Positions 27,255 to 36,291 of a stretch of DNA of 64,000 nt are shown here, piece by piece. Every line of letters begins with the position of its first letter. Position 1 is the first letter of the stretch. This DNA is from Vibrio cortegadensis (GTDB lineage Bacteria; Pseudomonadota; Gammaproteobacteria; Enterobacterales; Vibrionaceae). The position numbers were made by a program, and so were the translations under genes. A model generated the notes under the pieces. The model was not told where the DNA came from. It searched no databases and saw only the letters and a list, made by a program, of their open reading frames with translations. The stretch is taken from the NCBI RefSeq assembly GCF_024347395.1, contig NZ_AP025472.1:248001-312000 (forward strand), in the 5' to 3' direction.

Positions 27255-28364
27255 ATGACCCAGAGAAATGCAATAGCGATTGCGTTGTCTTCGCTTTTTA
27301 TTGCTTGCGGTGCAAACGCAGCAACCATCTATAAAAATGACAATGGTGATTTTCTAAAGCTTTACGGTGAAGTAGGCGTTGGTGGGCACATTGGTGCAGA
27401 TTACGAGTACGGTGAGTTTTATAAAGACCAGAGTTTTATTGATGACTCTTTTGCCACAATGGGCGTAAAAGGCCTTAATGGAAAAATGCATTACCGCCTA
27501 GAGCTAGATTATGAGCGCGAAAACTGGAAATACGGTTCTGGCGATATGGTTCTAGCGATTGATAAAGTGTTCTTGGGTTATGACCTTTACCAAACTCAAG
27601 GTTACTCGCACTACATTGAAGCCGGTTTAACGGATACTGCATTTGATGATTACGATAAATGGGGTGACTTTACTTTCGATACTACGGTAGAGACGGGTGA
27701 AGCGGGCGACCAAGACATGACAGTGAAATACGAAGGTTTGTATTTTGATGTTATCAAAGTGGGCGCGTCATACAGTTACGACAGTGAGTCATCTTCAGGC
27801 TCTAAACTGGGTGAAGTGGTGAACGGCTACGTTGGCTACTTTGGCGAGCGTTTCTCTGCAGTTGTTGGAATGGAAGGTCGCGCAGGCTCTGACGGTGAAT
27901 CTAAATACGGCGAACAGCGCTTAGTTGGTTTCGGTGCGCGTTTTGCTGCAACTGATCAAATTCATATCGGTGTGAATGCCTTCTTTGAAGATGAAGATGT
28001 CTCAACCACTGATGCTGTCTGTATTGCTAACTGTGCTGATAATGATGACGATAATGATGTAAACCAATACAACGAATTTGAAACTCAAGAAAACAAAGGT
28101 TACTTAGTCTCAGCTAAATACATCTTTACTCCACAGTGGGAATTCACAGCATCATACAACTTCGAAGAGTATGAAAAGTGGGCGATTGCTAATAAGAATG
28201 AGCAAGCGGCAAGTGGTGAAGATAAGTATAGCTGGGGCGATGAGCGCACTTGGGGAACCATTGGTGTGAACTACAAACCGACTAAATCAAGTGTCATTGC
28301 TTTAGAGATGAATACTGGTGAAGCAGCACAAGATGCTTACGCATACGCGCGCGTTTACTTCTAA
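27255..28364 (+). CDS. Gram-negative outer-membrane porin
   Basis: The 369-residue protein has a signal peptide ending GANAA at residues 19-23. It then shows alternating amphipathic strands with many Y, G and acidic residues, and a C-terminal aromatic terminus (ARVYF), the signature of an outer-membrane beta barrel. It resembles general porins of the OmpC/Porin_4 type. One predicted loop holds two cysteines (C256 and C260) followed by an Asp/Asn-rich run, unusual for porins. It lies only 16 bp upstream of an ExeM-type nuclease, so the two are probably cotranscribed. I infer a role in passing breakdown products of DNA or phosphate; substrate specificity cannot be read from sequence. Confidence 0.85.
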   Translation: MTQRNAIAIALSSLFIACGANAATIYKNDNGDFLKLYGEVGVGGHIGADYEYGEFYKDQSFIDDSFATMGVKGLNGKMHYRLELDYERENWKYGSGDMVLAIDKVFLGYDLYQTQGYSHYIEAGLTDTAFDDYDKWGDFTFDTTVETGEAGDQDMTVKYEGLYFDVIKVGASYSYDSESSSGSKLGEVVNGYVGYFGERFSAVVGMEGRAGSDGESKYGEQRLVGFGARFAATDQIHIGVNAFFEDEDVSTTDAVCIANCADNDDDNDVNQYNEFETQENKGYLVSAKYIFTPQWEFTASYNFEEYEKWAIANKNEQAASGEDKYSWGDERTWGTIGVNYKPTKSSVIALEMNTGEAAQDAYAYARVYF

Positions 28365-28380
28365 TTAAATCAGAGAGAAT

Positions 28381-31300
28381 ATGAAAATGAATAAAAAAAT
28401 GACTCTACTCGCTGGTGCGATTAGCAGTGTATTAAGTGGTGCTGCACTGGCCGATATCAATGATATTGTGATTACAGAGTATGTTGAATCAAGTGTTGAT
28501 GCATATGCAGTAAACAGTGCAGTTGAAATTACAAACTTTGGTTCTACTGATTTCACATTCACAGATCATGCTTTGTATTATAGTAAATACAAGAACAAAG
28601 TATTGAAACCAGATGACTCAACACCAGTATTGAGCGGCGTGGTGATTCCTGCTGGTAAATCAATCGTTGTTGTTGCAGATAACGCGACATCGGAACTTAA
28701 AGCAGCGGTAGCCGTTAATGGTGCGAATATTATCTATTCAGGTAGTTATAACGATGCTAGTGGCGGTACTGCTATTGGACACGATGCTCTAAACTTTAAC
28801 GGCGATGATGCAGTTTGGATCGGTTCGGACACCGATGCCACGGTTATTCACGATATCATTGGTGTGGATGGAACTGAATGGGGCAAAGAAGTTACTTTCC
28901 GTCGAACAAATGATGCTAAAGCGCCAGATAAAACATACGAAGTTCTACATTGGGCGAATATGGGGTCTGATGTATACACTGATTTAGGTCTACCGACGTT
29001 AGAAACGCCACCGCCACCACCAACACCACCGACAGAAGTGACCTTAGCTGAAGTTCAAGGTAGCGGTATGTTCTCTCCTTTAATTGAAGAGGAGTTTGGA
29101 ACCCCACTGAGTGAAGAGAAATTCTATCAAACAGAAGCGACTTACAAACTCACCGCTTATGTTGGTTACGCTCTACCAAGTGCAGGTAGTGGTCTTTCTA
29201 AAGGCTTTTTCCTATACGATAACGATGGCAACCCGCTAACCTCTGACGGTCTATTTGTTTTTTCAAGTACTTCACCTGAAGTCGGCAAAGAAGTGACAGT
29301 TGTAGGGCAGGTTCGTGAGTACTTCGGTCAAACTCAGCTTTCATTAACTGAAGATATCGTTGAAACGGGTAACAGCATTACGCCACCAAGCCCTGTAGAG
29401 CTCAAGCGTCTACCTGAAGATGGTGGCTCTTTTGCGAAAACTTTAGAGCGTCATGAAGGCATGTTAGTCAAACTTGTTGAAGACATGGATGATGTGAAAG
29501 CAGGCAACCAAGACATGCGCGTGACTCGTGCATTTGCGTTTGATTTTGAGCTTTACCATAAAGGTAAATTCCGTAATAACCTTGCTTTGGCGTATGAAGA
29601 GCCTAACTTCCACCCGAACCAAGAATATGTGGCGGGTAGCTTTGAGTCGCTCTCGAAGATTGAACAAAACCGCGACGCAACTCTGTTCTTAGAAAGCGAA
29701 AAAGCACCGAGTAACGGAAAGATTCCTTACTACACTGACTTTAGCTATGACAAGCCTATTCGTATTAATGATGGCATTAAGAATGTTGAAGGTGTTATTG
29801 CTTACACTTACGATGAATATCGTTTAGTTGTAAAAGATCCTGAAGCGGGTGGTTATCAGATGCAAACATCTGATATTACTCCAAACACACCACGTCCAGA
29901 GTCGAAGAAAAATAAGTATGGTGATGATACTGGCGAATATGACATTGTAGATGAGCAGTATGATGACGGCTTTACTATTAAGGTAGCGACACAAAACGTA
30001 TTGAACCTTTTCAACTCTCCTTATGGCGGTAGTGATAATAAGTTTGGTGATAACCGTGGTGCTAAGACTGAAATTGAGTATGAACGTCAGAAAGCTAAAA
30101 TTGTTGAAGCTATTTATGGTTTAGATGCTGATATTCTTGGTTTAATGGAAATTGAGAATAACGGCTTTGGTGACTTTGGCGCGCTCAAAACGTTACTTGC
30201 AGCGGTAAATGCTAAATATGATGAAGAAGATTACGCAAAGCGTGGTGATCAAAACTCAATCCATAACCGTTATGTCTTTGTAGGCTTTGATAATAATGGC
30301 GATACGATTCTTGATGAAAATGACACTATAGGTTCCGATGCAATCACATCGGGCGTAATTTACCGTCCGTCTAAAGTGTCGATTGTTGCTGGTCAAATTA
30401 TTCAAATGCCAGAGCAGCACGCTCCGGTCGTTGAATATCCAGAAGGCGGCGCCCTTATTGATGATAAAGGCGAAGTTCGTGAAAGTGGTGACAACTATCA
30501 ACGAAATTCAGTTGCTGCGACTTTCAATGTTCTTAATACCGGTAAAACACTAACGGTTGCGATTAATCACTTGAAATCTAAAGGATCTACATGTCATGAA
30601 GATTGGGTTGGTTGGGATGAGTGGGATAATTTTGACCCAGTAAATGATGATGTTCGTAACGATGATTACCAAGGTTCATGTGAGAACTTCCGTGTATCTG
30701 CTGCTTACCAGTTAGGTACAGAAATGGCGAAGATCGGTGGTGATCAAGTTATCCTTGGTGACATGAACTCTTACACCTACGAAGATCCGATGTTGGTGCT
30801 AACAGGTAACCCAACTAAGAAAGACATTTATGCTTCAAGCTATACGTTTGTAGGTAAAGATGTATTTGAGAAAAATGGTCAAAAAATCAATACCACATTT
30901 GGTTACTTGAACGCTGTTGATCTTAAAACGCCTGAAGGTAAAACCGCATGGAGTTACTCATACAACAATGAGATTGGCTCGTTGGATCACCTGTTAATTA
31001 CGCCTTCATTGAAAGATCGTTTAGTCGATGCGGCTGATTGGCACATCAACGCGGCTGAGTCTTCATTGAACGATTACAGCAACTACAAAAAATCGTCAAA
31101 CGAAACTGAAAACCCGTTTTATGAGCAAACACCAATTCGTTCATCAGACCACGATCCAGCAATGGTATCTCTAGGCTACAAATATGGTGAAGCTGGGATG
31201 CACATTGCAGTGAAGAGCAGCCGTGCAGATGTTCCTTATGCAATTAGTGTTATTCAATCTGAGTTACCAGATAACTTTGGTTCTCTGACTGATGAGGAAA

Positions 31301-31686
31301 AAGCTGAGATTACTGCGAAGCGTGATGCTGAACTGCCTATGAGTGGTGATGTTGCAGAGTTGACTATCTCACCAATGCCTAAAGGTGTTTCTTTACCTAA
31401 AGTGACCCTTACAAAAGATGGCAATCAAACCGTAATGTTTGACGTTGTTGGTCTTCCTACTGGTGACTTTACGTTTGGTATGAAGCTTACGCGTATTGAA
31501 ATGGCAAGAGCTGCTGGTGATGTAACCGTCATTGATAGCAAATCGGTTGCCGTAACGGTTGAGAAGCGTGATTCAAGCAATGTTAAGCCTACGGCACCGT
31601 CTTACGATGGTTCAGGTGGTGCGTTTGGATTTGGCGCTCTATTGTCACTATTCGGCTTTGGTTTCTTACGCCGCCGTCGTCAGTAA
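28381..31686 (+). CDS. ExeM/Xds-type extracellular nuclease with GlyGly-CTERM anchor
   Basis: This is a 1101-residue secreted protein with a signal peptide (1-24) and a lamin-tail domain (about 28-205). A Pro-rich linker (about 209-220), an OB-like region and an endonuclease/exonuclease/phosphatase domain (about 530-935) follow. All EEP signatures are present: N539, E590/E592 (MEIENNG), N729-H730, D794 in GDMN, D869-H870 and D923-H924 in SSDHDP. The last 25 residues form a GlyGly-CTERM tail (Gly-rich, hydrophobic, RRRR), the signal for rhombosortase processing and surface attachment in vibrios. Location between trpS and pabA matches that of the V. cholerae extracellular nuclease Xds as I remember it. 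It probably degrades extracellular DNA. Confidence 0.9.
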   Translation: MKMNKKMTLLAGAISSVLSGAALADINDIVITEYVESSVDAYAVNSAVEITNFGSTDFTFTDHALYYSKYKNKVLKPDDSTPVLSGVVIPAGKSIVVVADNATSELKAAVAVNGANIIYSGSYNDASGGTAIGHDALNFNGDDAVWIGSDTDATVIHDIIGVDGTEWGKEVTFRRTNDAKAPDKTYEVLHWANMGSDVYTDLGLPTLETPPPPPTPPTEVTLAEVQGSGMFSPLIEEEFGTPLSEEKFYQTEATYKLTAYVGYALPSAGSGLSKGFFLYDNDGNPLTSDGLFVFSSTSPEVGKEVTVVGQVREYFGQTQLSLTEDIVETGNSITPPSPVELKRLPEDGGSFAKTLERHEGMLVKLVEDMDDVKAGNQDMRVTRAFAFDFELYHKGKFRNNLALAYEEPNFHPNQEYVAGSFESLSKIEQNRDATLFLESEKAPSNGKIPYYTDFSYDKPIRINDGIKNVEGVIAYTYDEYRLVVKDPEAGGYQMQTSDITPNTPRPESKKNKYGDDTGEYDIVDEQYDDGFTIKVATQNVLNLFNSPYGGSDNKFGDNRGAKTEIEYERQKAKIVEAIYGLDADILGLMEIENNGFGDFGALKTLLAAVNAKYDEEDYAKRGDQNSIHNRYVFVGFDNNGDTILDENDTIGSDAITSGVIYRPSKVSIVAGQIIQMPEQHAPVVEYPEGGALIDDKGEVRESGDNYQRNSVAATFNVLNTGKTLTVAINHLKSKGSTCHEDWVGWDEWDNFDPVNDDVRNDDYQGSCENFRVSAAYQLGTEMAKIGGDQVILGDMNSYTYEDPMLVLTGNPTKKDIYASSYTFVGKDVFEKNGQKINTTFGYLNAVDLKTPEGKTAWSYSYNNEIGSLDHLLITPSLKDRLVDAADWHINAAESSLNDYSNYKKSSNETENPFYEQTPIRSSDHDPAMVSLGYKYGEAGMHIAVKSSRADVPYAISVIQSELPDNFGSLTDEEKAEITAKRDAELPMSGDVAELTISPMPKGVSLPKVTLTKDGNQTVMFDVVGLPTGDFTFGMKLTRIEMARAAGDVTVIDSKSVAVTVEKRDSSNVKPTAPSYDGSGGAFGFGALLSLFGFGFLRRRRQ

Positions 31687-31694
31687 TCTGACTT

Positions 31695-31726
31695 AAGGGT
31701 TAGCGCTTTTTGCGCTAGCCCTTTTT
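31695..31726 (+). terminator. Rho-independent terminator after the ExeM-type nuclease
   Basis: GGGTTAGCGC (31697-31706) pairs with GCGCTAGCCC (31712-31721) with one G-U pair, followed by five T. It separates the first nuclease from the second ExeM-like gene, which should have its own promoter in the 70 bp that follow. Confidence 0.82.
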
Positions 31727-31797
31727 ATTACATGGATTTCGGTAATAAAACGTGACATTACCGATGTATGAAACTTGTTTACCCATGAGGTTTAACA

Positions 31798-34700
31798 ATG
31801 AAAAAAAGTTTAATAGCGGCAGCGATTGGTGCTGTGATTGCACCGAGTGTATACGCAAATGTAGTTATCACAGAGGTCGTTGAAGGCTCTCAAAGCAATA
31901 AAGCGATTGAAATAGCCAATGTAGGTTCTTCTGCCATCACTTTAGATGGTTATAGCTTAATGATTGAATCGAATGGCGCTGGCGATTGGAAAAATCCATT
32001 TGATCTAGCAGGTATCACCCTTCAGTCTGGTGATACTTATGTTGTGGCTAATTCGAGTGCTTCGGATGAGTTAAAAGCGCTAGCGAATGACTTTGGTACT
32101 GTAACTTACTATAACGGAAATGACGCGATTTCATTGCAAAAAGATGGTGTTGTTGTCGATATTCTAGGAAACATTGATGGTGAGAAGTTTAACGAAAATG
32201 TCACTCTTAAACGTAAAGATATGTCACCGAGTACGACTTACGACGCCACTAAATTTGAAGTTTTAGCTACGGATGACTGGACCGATATAGGCAAAGTAGA
32301 GCTTGGTTCACCGGTTGAAAATATTCTTATCACTGAGGTTGTTGAAGGCGGGGCTAGTAACAAAGCAATTGAAATTGCGAACGTTGGTGATGCTGCAGTA
32401 ACACTGACTGGTTATATATTAATGGTAGAGTTTAATGGTGCTGGAGAATGGAAAAACCCTTACGACCTTTCTTCAGTAACTCTAGAGCCAGGCCAAACGT
32501 ATGTTATTGCTAATTCATCTTCTGTTCAAGATCTCTTAGATAAAGCTGATGATACTGGGGATATTACATACTTCAGTGGTGATGATTCACTCGCTCTATT
32601 TAAAGACGGTGAAATTATTGACATCTTAGGTTATGTAAATGATACCGATTACAATAAAGATGTAACCCTTAAACGAACAGACATGACGGCTAGCACTGCT
32701 TATGATCCGGCTAAGTTTGAAGAGCTTCCAAAAGATAACTGGACTGATATTGGCAATGTCGATCTTGGTGGTGGTACACCAGATCCTGACCCAGACCCAA
32801 CACCAGATACATTAATCAGTGCGCTACAAGGCGACTCTTGGGCATCACCACATACAGACCCTGCAAATGATAAATTCATCTCAGATGACGTTTTCACGGT
32901 AGAAGGTGTGATCACCGCAATTCAAGCGGAAGCGCTTGATGCTGATGGTGCTGTTGGCTTCTTTATGCAAGATGAGACGCCAGATTCCGATCCAAACACC
33001 TCTGACGGTATTTTTGTTGTTGCTAGCGTAGCTGATCTTTCGGTTGGTGATAAAGTGACCGTTACTGGCCCGGTTGAAGAAAAATATGGTTGGACTCAAA
33101 TTCCTGCAACTGCCGTTGTAAAAAATGGAACAGGTACGGTTTCTGCCACAGAAGTTCAGAGACTTGATAGTGATCCTGAGTTCGATTTTACCTTAGAGCG
33201 CCACGAAGGCATGCTCGTTAAGCTGACTTCAATTTCTGATATGAAAGTATCACGTAGCTACAGCATGGATGATGGCCCTAAACGCTTCAACATGGTGTTA
33301 GCACAAGGTAAAGCGAACGTTCATCCAAACCAAGCTTTCTTCCCTGGGACGCAAGAGGCGGATCAAGCGGCTGATTGTAACGATGATGCGCGTCTTGTTG
33401 TTGAATCTCTAGCGAAAGATACGGTTGGCACACCAGCTTGGTATCCTGATTTTGGTAATACAGATGTAGACCAAAATGGCTCAACGGAAGACTTTATCCG
33501 TGTAGGTGACCGTGCAAATAACCTTCAAGGTGTCGTAGGCTACTCGTACTCTGATTACCGTATTTTTGTTACAGAAGAAGCAAATAACGACACCTTTATG
33601 GCTCGTGGTAATAACCGAGATGTAGCGCCTGATTTGAAAGAAGGTGATATCCGCGTAGCAACATTCAATGCCAACCAATATTTCAATAGTGTTCAAGGCG
33701 GCGGTGAAACGAATGATTTCCTAGCACTTGATGCATCAGCAGGTGCACAAAGCTCAACTGAATTTGATCATCAAACTCAAAAGCTTGTGAAGGCTCTTAC
33801 CCTATTAAATGCTGATATTGTTGGCTTGATGGAAATCGAGAACAATGGGTTTGGTGAAAGCTCTGCCATTTCTTACTTAGTCACTCAACTTAATGCAGAG
33901 TTAGAAGAAGAGCAGAAGTACAACATTGCAAGTGCTGAAGGCTTAACGAATGTTGGTGAACTTGCGACAAGCAGCTACGTTATCTTCCGTCCTAGTAAGG
34001 TTGGTCTTGAGTCATTAACTGTGATCCCTATGCCTGAGCAGCATTTAGAAGACGATACTGTGATTGCTCAGCATGATGCGGTTGTACCAGTATTTTCATT
34101 TAAAGATCGTGACGAAACGTTAACCCTTGCCGTTAGCCACTTCGCTGACCGTGGTGAAACTTGCTTAAGTGATGATGCTTTAGAGCGTCAAGGTGGTTGT
34201 GCTGACTTACGTGTATCGGCGGCAGACTATCTTGGTCAGCAACTGGCAGACATGAGTGGTGAAAAAATTATTCTTGGTAGCTTAAATGCTTACACTAAGG
34301 AAGATGCGATTACGGTTCTAACTGATCGCACTTCTGCTCCTGAAGATTACAAGATCACAGCAGCAGCCAATACTTTTGTCGGTGATACTCCTCTACATGG
34401 TGATGCAGGGGCTGATATTACCAAAACTTATGGCTATGAAAATGTATTAGCGATTGTTGATCCTAATAGCTTTAACGCTGTTCGTGGTGATGCGAATGGC
34501 AGCCTAGACTATATCCTGACATCTGCAGGATTGAAGTCTAAAGTGGTTGACGCAACTCACTGGAATATTAATGCTTCTGAATCTGAGTTACTTTCAGCGG
34601 GCTATGAAGTAGGACAGAAGTATTCTGATGCATTCCGCTCAGCGCAAAACGATCCGGTTGTACTGTCAATTGCATTCAATGGTAAACCACTAGATCCGGT

Positions 34701-35169
34701 GGACCCTGTTTACCCAGATCCGGATAAGCCGATTGCCCCTGGTACGCCAATTGAACTGCCTTCTGAGCCTATCAATGAACCTCGCACAGAAACGCCAGTT
34801 GCAAATGGTACCTTTAACTACTTTGTTGACTTAACCAATTACTCTAACTCTGCTTATTTGAAGGTGGGCGATGAGGTTTCTGTGAGCTTTAGTAATGCAG
34901 ATTCGGGTTTTGTTGCGACATCTTCAAATGTACAAAAAGACACGCTTGATCAGTTTGAAATTGCACTAGGTTGGACTGAAGTAGCAATTTCTAGCCTCGA
35001 AGTTGGTGACTACACAGTAACAACGTCGGTAGAAGGAAGTGTACTCGAAACTAAGCAAATGTCTGTTACTCAAACTGCTAGTAGCGGCAGCAGTGGTGGT
35101 TCATTTGGATTCGGTGGCTTATTGAGTTTATTGGGCCTTGGTTTCCTACGTCGTCGTTTGAGCAAGTAA
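31798..35169 (+). CDS. ExeM-like surface protein with degenerate nuclease domain, predicted inactive
   Basis: The protein has 1123 residues. A signal peptide (1-20) is followed by two lamin-tail domains in tandem (about 21-170 and 175-325), which are clear duplicates. A Pro/Asp linker follows, then an OB-like region, an EEP-type domain (about 615-965), an acidic Pro-rich linker and a GlyGly-CTERM tail (1097-1123). Aligned by eye with the upstream nuclease it keeps N624, E679/E681 and N830, but key positions are replaced. GDMN becomes GSLN (S828), NH becomes SH (S780), DH becomes DY (Y905), and SDH becomes AQN (Q950, N951). I predict loss of catalysis. The reading frame is intact, so this is not a decaying pseudogene. 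Function is unknown; DNA binding or decoy roles are possible. Confidence 0.85.
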   Translation: MKKSLIAAAIGAVIAPSVYANVVITEVVEGSQSNKAIEIANVGSSAITLDGYSLMIESNGAGDWKNPFDLAGITLQSGDTYVVANSSASDELKALANDFGTVTYYNGNDAISLQKDGVVVDILGNIDGEKFNENVTLKRKDMSPSTTYDATKFEVLATDDWTDIGKVELGSPVENILITEVVEGGASNKAIEIANVGDAAVTLTGYILMVEFNGAGEWKNPYDLSSVTLEPGQTYVIANSSSVQDLLDKADDTGDITYFSGDDSLALFKDGEIIDILGYVNDTDYNKDVTLKRTDMTASTAYDPAKFEELPKDNWTDIGNVDLGGGTPDPDPDPTPDTLISALQGDSWASPHTDPANDKFISDDVFTVEGVITAIQAEALDADGAVGFFMQDETPDSDPNTSDGIFVVASVADLSVGDKVTVTGPVEEKYGWTQIPATAVVKNGTGTVSATEVQRLDSDPEFDFTLERHEGMLVKLTSISDMKVSRSYSMDDGPKRFNMVLAQGKANVHPNQAFFPGTQEADQAADCNDDARLVVESLAKDTVGTPAWYPDFGNTDVDQNGSTEDFIRVGDRANNLQGVVGYSYSDYRIFVTEEANNDTFMARGNNRDVAPDLKEGDIRVATFNANQYFNSVQGGGETNDFLALDASAGAQSSTEFDHQTQKLVKALTLLNADIVGLMEIENNGFGESSAISYLVTQLNAELEEEQKYNIASAEGLTNVGELATSSYVIFRPSKVGLESLTVIPMPEQHLEDDTVIAQHDAVVPVFSFKDRDETLTLAVSHFADRGETCLSDDALERQGGCADLRVSAADYLGQQLADMSGEKIILGSLNAYTKEDAITVLTDRTSAPEDYKITAAANTFVGDTPLHGDAGADITKTYGYENVLAIVDPNSFNAVRGDANGSLDYILTSAGLKSKVVDATHWNINASESELLSAGYEVGQKYSDAFRSAQNDPVVLSIAFNGKPLDPVDPVYPDPDKPIAPGTPIELPSEPINEPRTETPVANGTFNYFVDLTNYSNSAYLKVGDEVSVSFSNADSGFVATSSNVQKDTLDQFEIALGWTEVAISSLEVGDYTVTTSVEGSVLETKQMSVTQTASSGSSGGSFGFGGLLSLLGLGFLRRRLSK

Positions 35170-35180
35170 CTTACTGCATT

Positions 35181-35216
35181 AAGGAGTAGGGGCTCTGTCG
35201 CCCCTAAAATAAAAGT
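35181..35216 (+). promoter_or_regulatory. Shine-Dalgarno followed by a hairpin before endonuclease I
   Basis: AAGGAG at 35181-35186 is the only good ribosome-binding site but lies 30 nt before the ATG. A perfect 7-bp stem TAGGGGC/GCCCCTA (35187-35193 with 35200-35206) fills the gap. If folded, the effective spacing would be 10 nt. Alternatively the hairpin is a weak terminator remnant; there is no T-run after it. Confidence 0.5.
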
Positions 35217-36137
35217 ATGAAAAAGACACTACTGACTTTACTTATTCCGTGTGCATTCGGTGCTAATGCAGCTTATGAACAGGCGCATGATCCTCATGTG
35301 GTAGGTGGGCTACCAACGCTAACCTGTGAAATGACGATTAAAGAGCCTGTTGAGCCACCAATTCCACCGGGTGAAATTCATAATCCAGATGGTTATTACG
35401 ATAGTGCGCTTGATAAAACTGGCGATGAGCTGAAGCTTGCGCTGAATAATATTATCTCGACAGGTATTACTAAGCTTCCTTATACCGATAACTCATCACC
35501 AGATGCAATGGATGTTTGGAAAGCTTTGATGATCACGGATGAGGATCCAAATGATTCCAGTAATGTGATTTTAATGTACACCGGCCGTAGCCAGCTAAAA
35601 ACTCTCAATAGTTCTAGTGATAACGGCGGTGATGCGTGGAACCGAGAGCATAGCTATCCAAAATCAAATGGTGGGTTTAACGATAATCGAGCCTCTGCCT
35701 ATACCGATATTCATCACTTACGTCCTACAGATGCATCAATCAATAGTGAGCGTAGCAATCTAGAGTTTGATAATGGAGGCTCTCCTACATCAGAATCACC
35801 AGCAGCAGGAAACAAGAAAGATGGAGACTCGTTTGAGCCCCGTGATGCTGTGAAAGGTGACGTAGCTCGTATGATGTTCTACATGGCGACTCGCTACGAA
35901 GGTAAAGATACCAGTGATGTATCAAACCCGGATTTAGAGCTAGTATCAACGGTAAGTGGAAATGGTACTGCGCTAGGTAATGTATGTCGTCTGCTTGAAT
36001 GGAATACCGCAGATCCAATTGATGATTTTGAATTTGAACGTAACAGCAAAATTCAAAAAATTCAGGGTAACCGTAACCCATTCGTCGATAATGCGCAGTG
36101 GGCTGAAGTTATTTTCCGTAAAGACTGTACTGAGTAA
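35217..36137 (+). CDS. Secreted endonuclease I family protein
   Basis: The 306-residue protein has a signal peptide (MKKTLL...GANAA, about 1-19) and an endonuclease I/NucM domain. The active-site segment NREHSYPKSNGGF near residue 145 contains the catalytic histidine, followed by DIHHLRPTDASINSERSN. It should cut DNA non-specifically in the periplasm or outside the cell. It follows two ExeM-type genes in the same direction, consistent with a DNA-scavenging locus. I give no symbol because vibrios often carry a separate endA/dns. Confidence 0.9.
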   Translation: MKKTLLTLLIPCAFGANAAYEQAHDPHVVGGLPTLTCEMTIKEPVEPPIPPGEIHNPDGYYDSALDKTGDELKLALNNIISTGITKLPYTDNSSPDAMDVWKALMITDEDPNDSSNVILMYTGRSQLKTLNSSSDNGGDAWNREHSYPKSNGGFNDNRASAYTDIHHLRPTDASINSERSNLEFDNGGSPTSESPAAGNKKDGDSFEPRDAVKGDVARMMFYMATRYEGKDTSDVSNPDLELVSTVSGNGTALGNVCRLLEWNTADPIDDFEFERNSKIQKIQGNRNPFVDNAQWAEVIFRKDCTE

Positions 36138-36173
36138 TTGATATGTTTGTCATGGCTTAAAGTGTGACAATAG

Positions 36174-36202
36174 TAAGGCCAGCATCTGCTGGCCTTAATT
36201 TT
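36174..36202 (+). terminator. Rho-independent terminator after endonuclease I
   Basis: A perfect 11-bp stem, TAAGGCCAGCA (36174-36184) with TGCTGGCCTTA (36187-36197), has a tight 2-nt loop and is followed by ATTTTG. Confidence 0.8.
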
Positions 36203-36291
36203 GTCTATGTCATGGTTAAGGCTTGCCTTTCTTTCCCCTTGCTGCACAATACACGTTCTATTGTTCTCTTCGATACGGTTACGATTTACGT

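Noticed and set aside
31798..35169. Treating the second ExeM-like gene as a pseudogene
   Set aside because: The frame is uninterrupted over 1123 codons with an intact signal peptide and C-terminal sorting tail, and repeats and linkers look maintained. Loss of catalytic residues alone does not make it a pseudogene.
36198..36291. A longer pabA starting at 36223
   Set aside because: The added 23 residues are unlike any amidotransferase N-terminus; the conserved protein begins MLLIIDNYDS at 36292.
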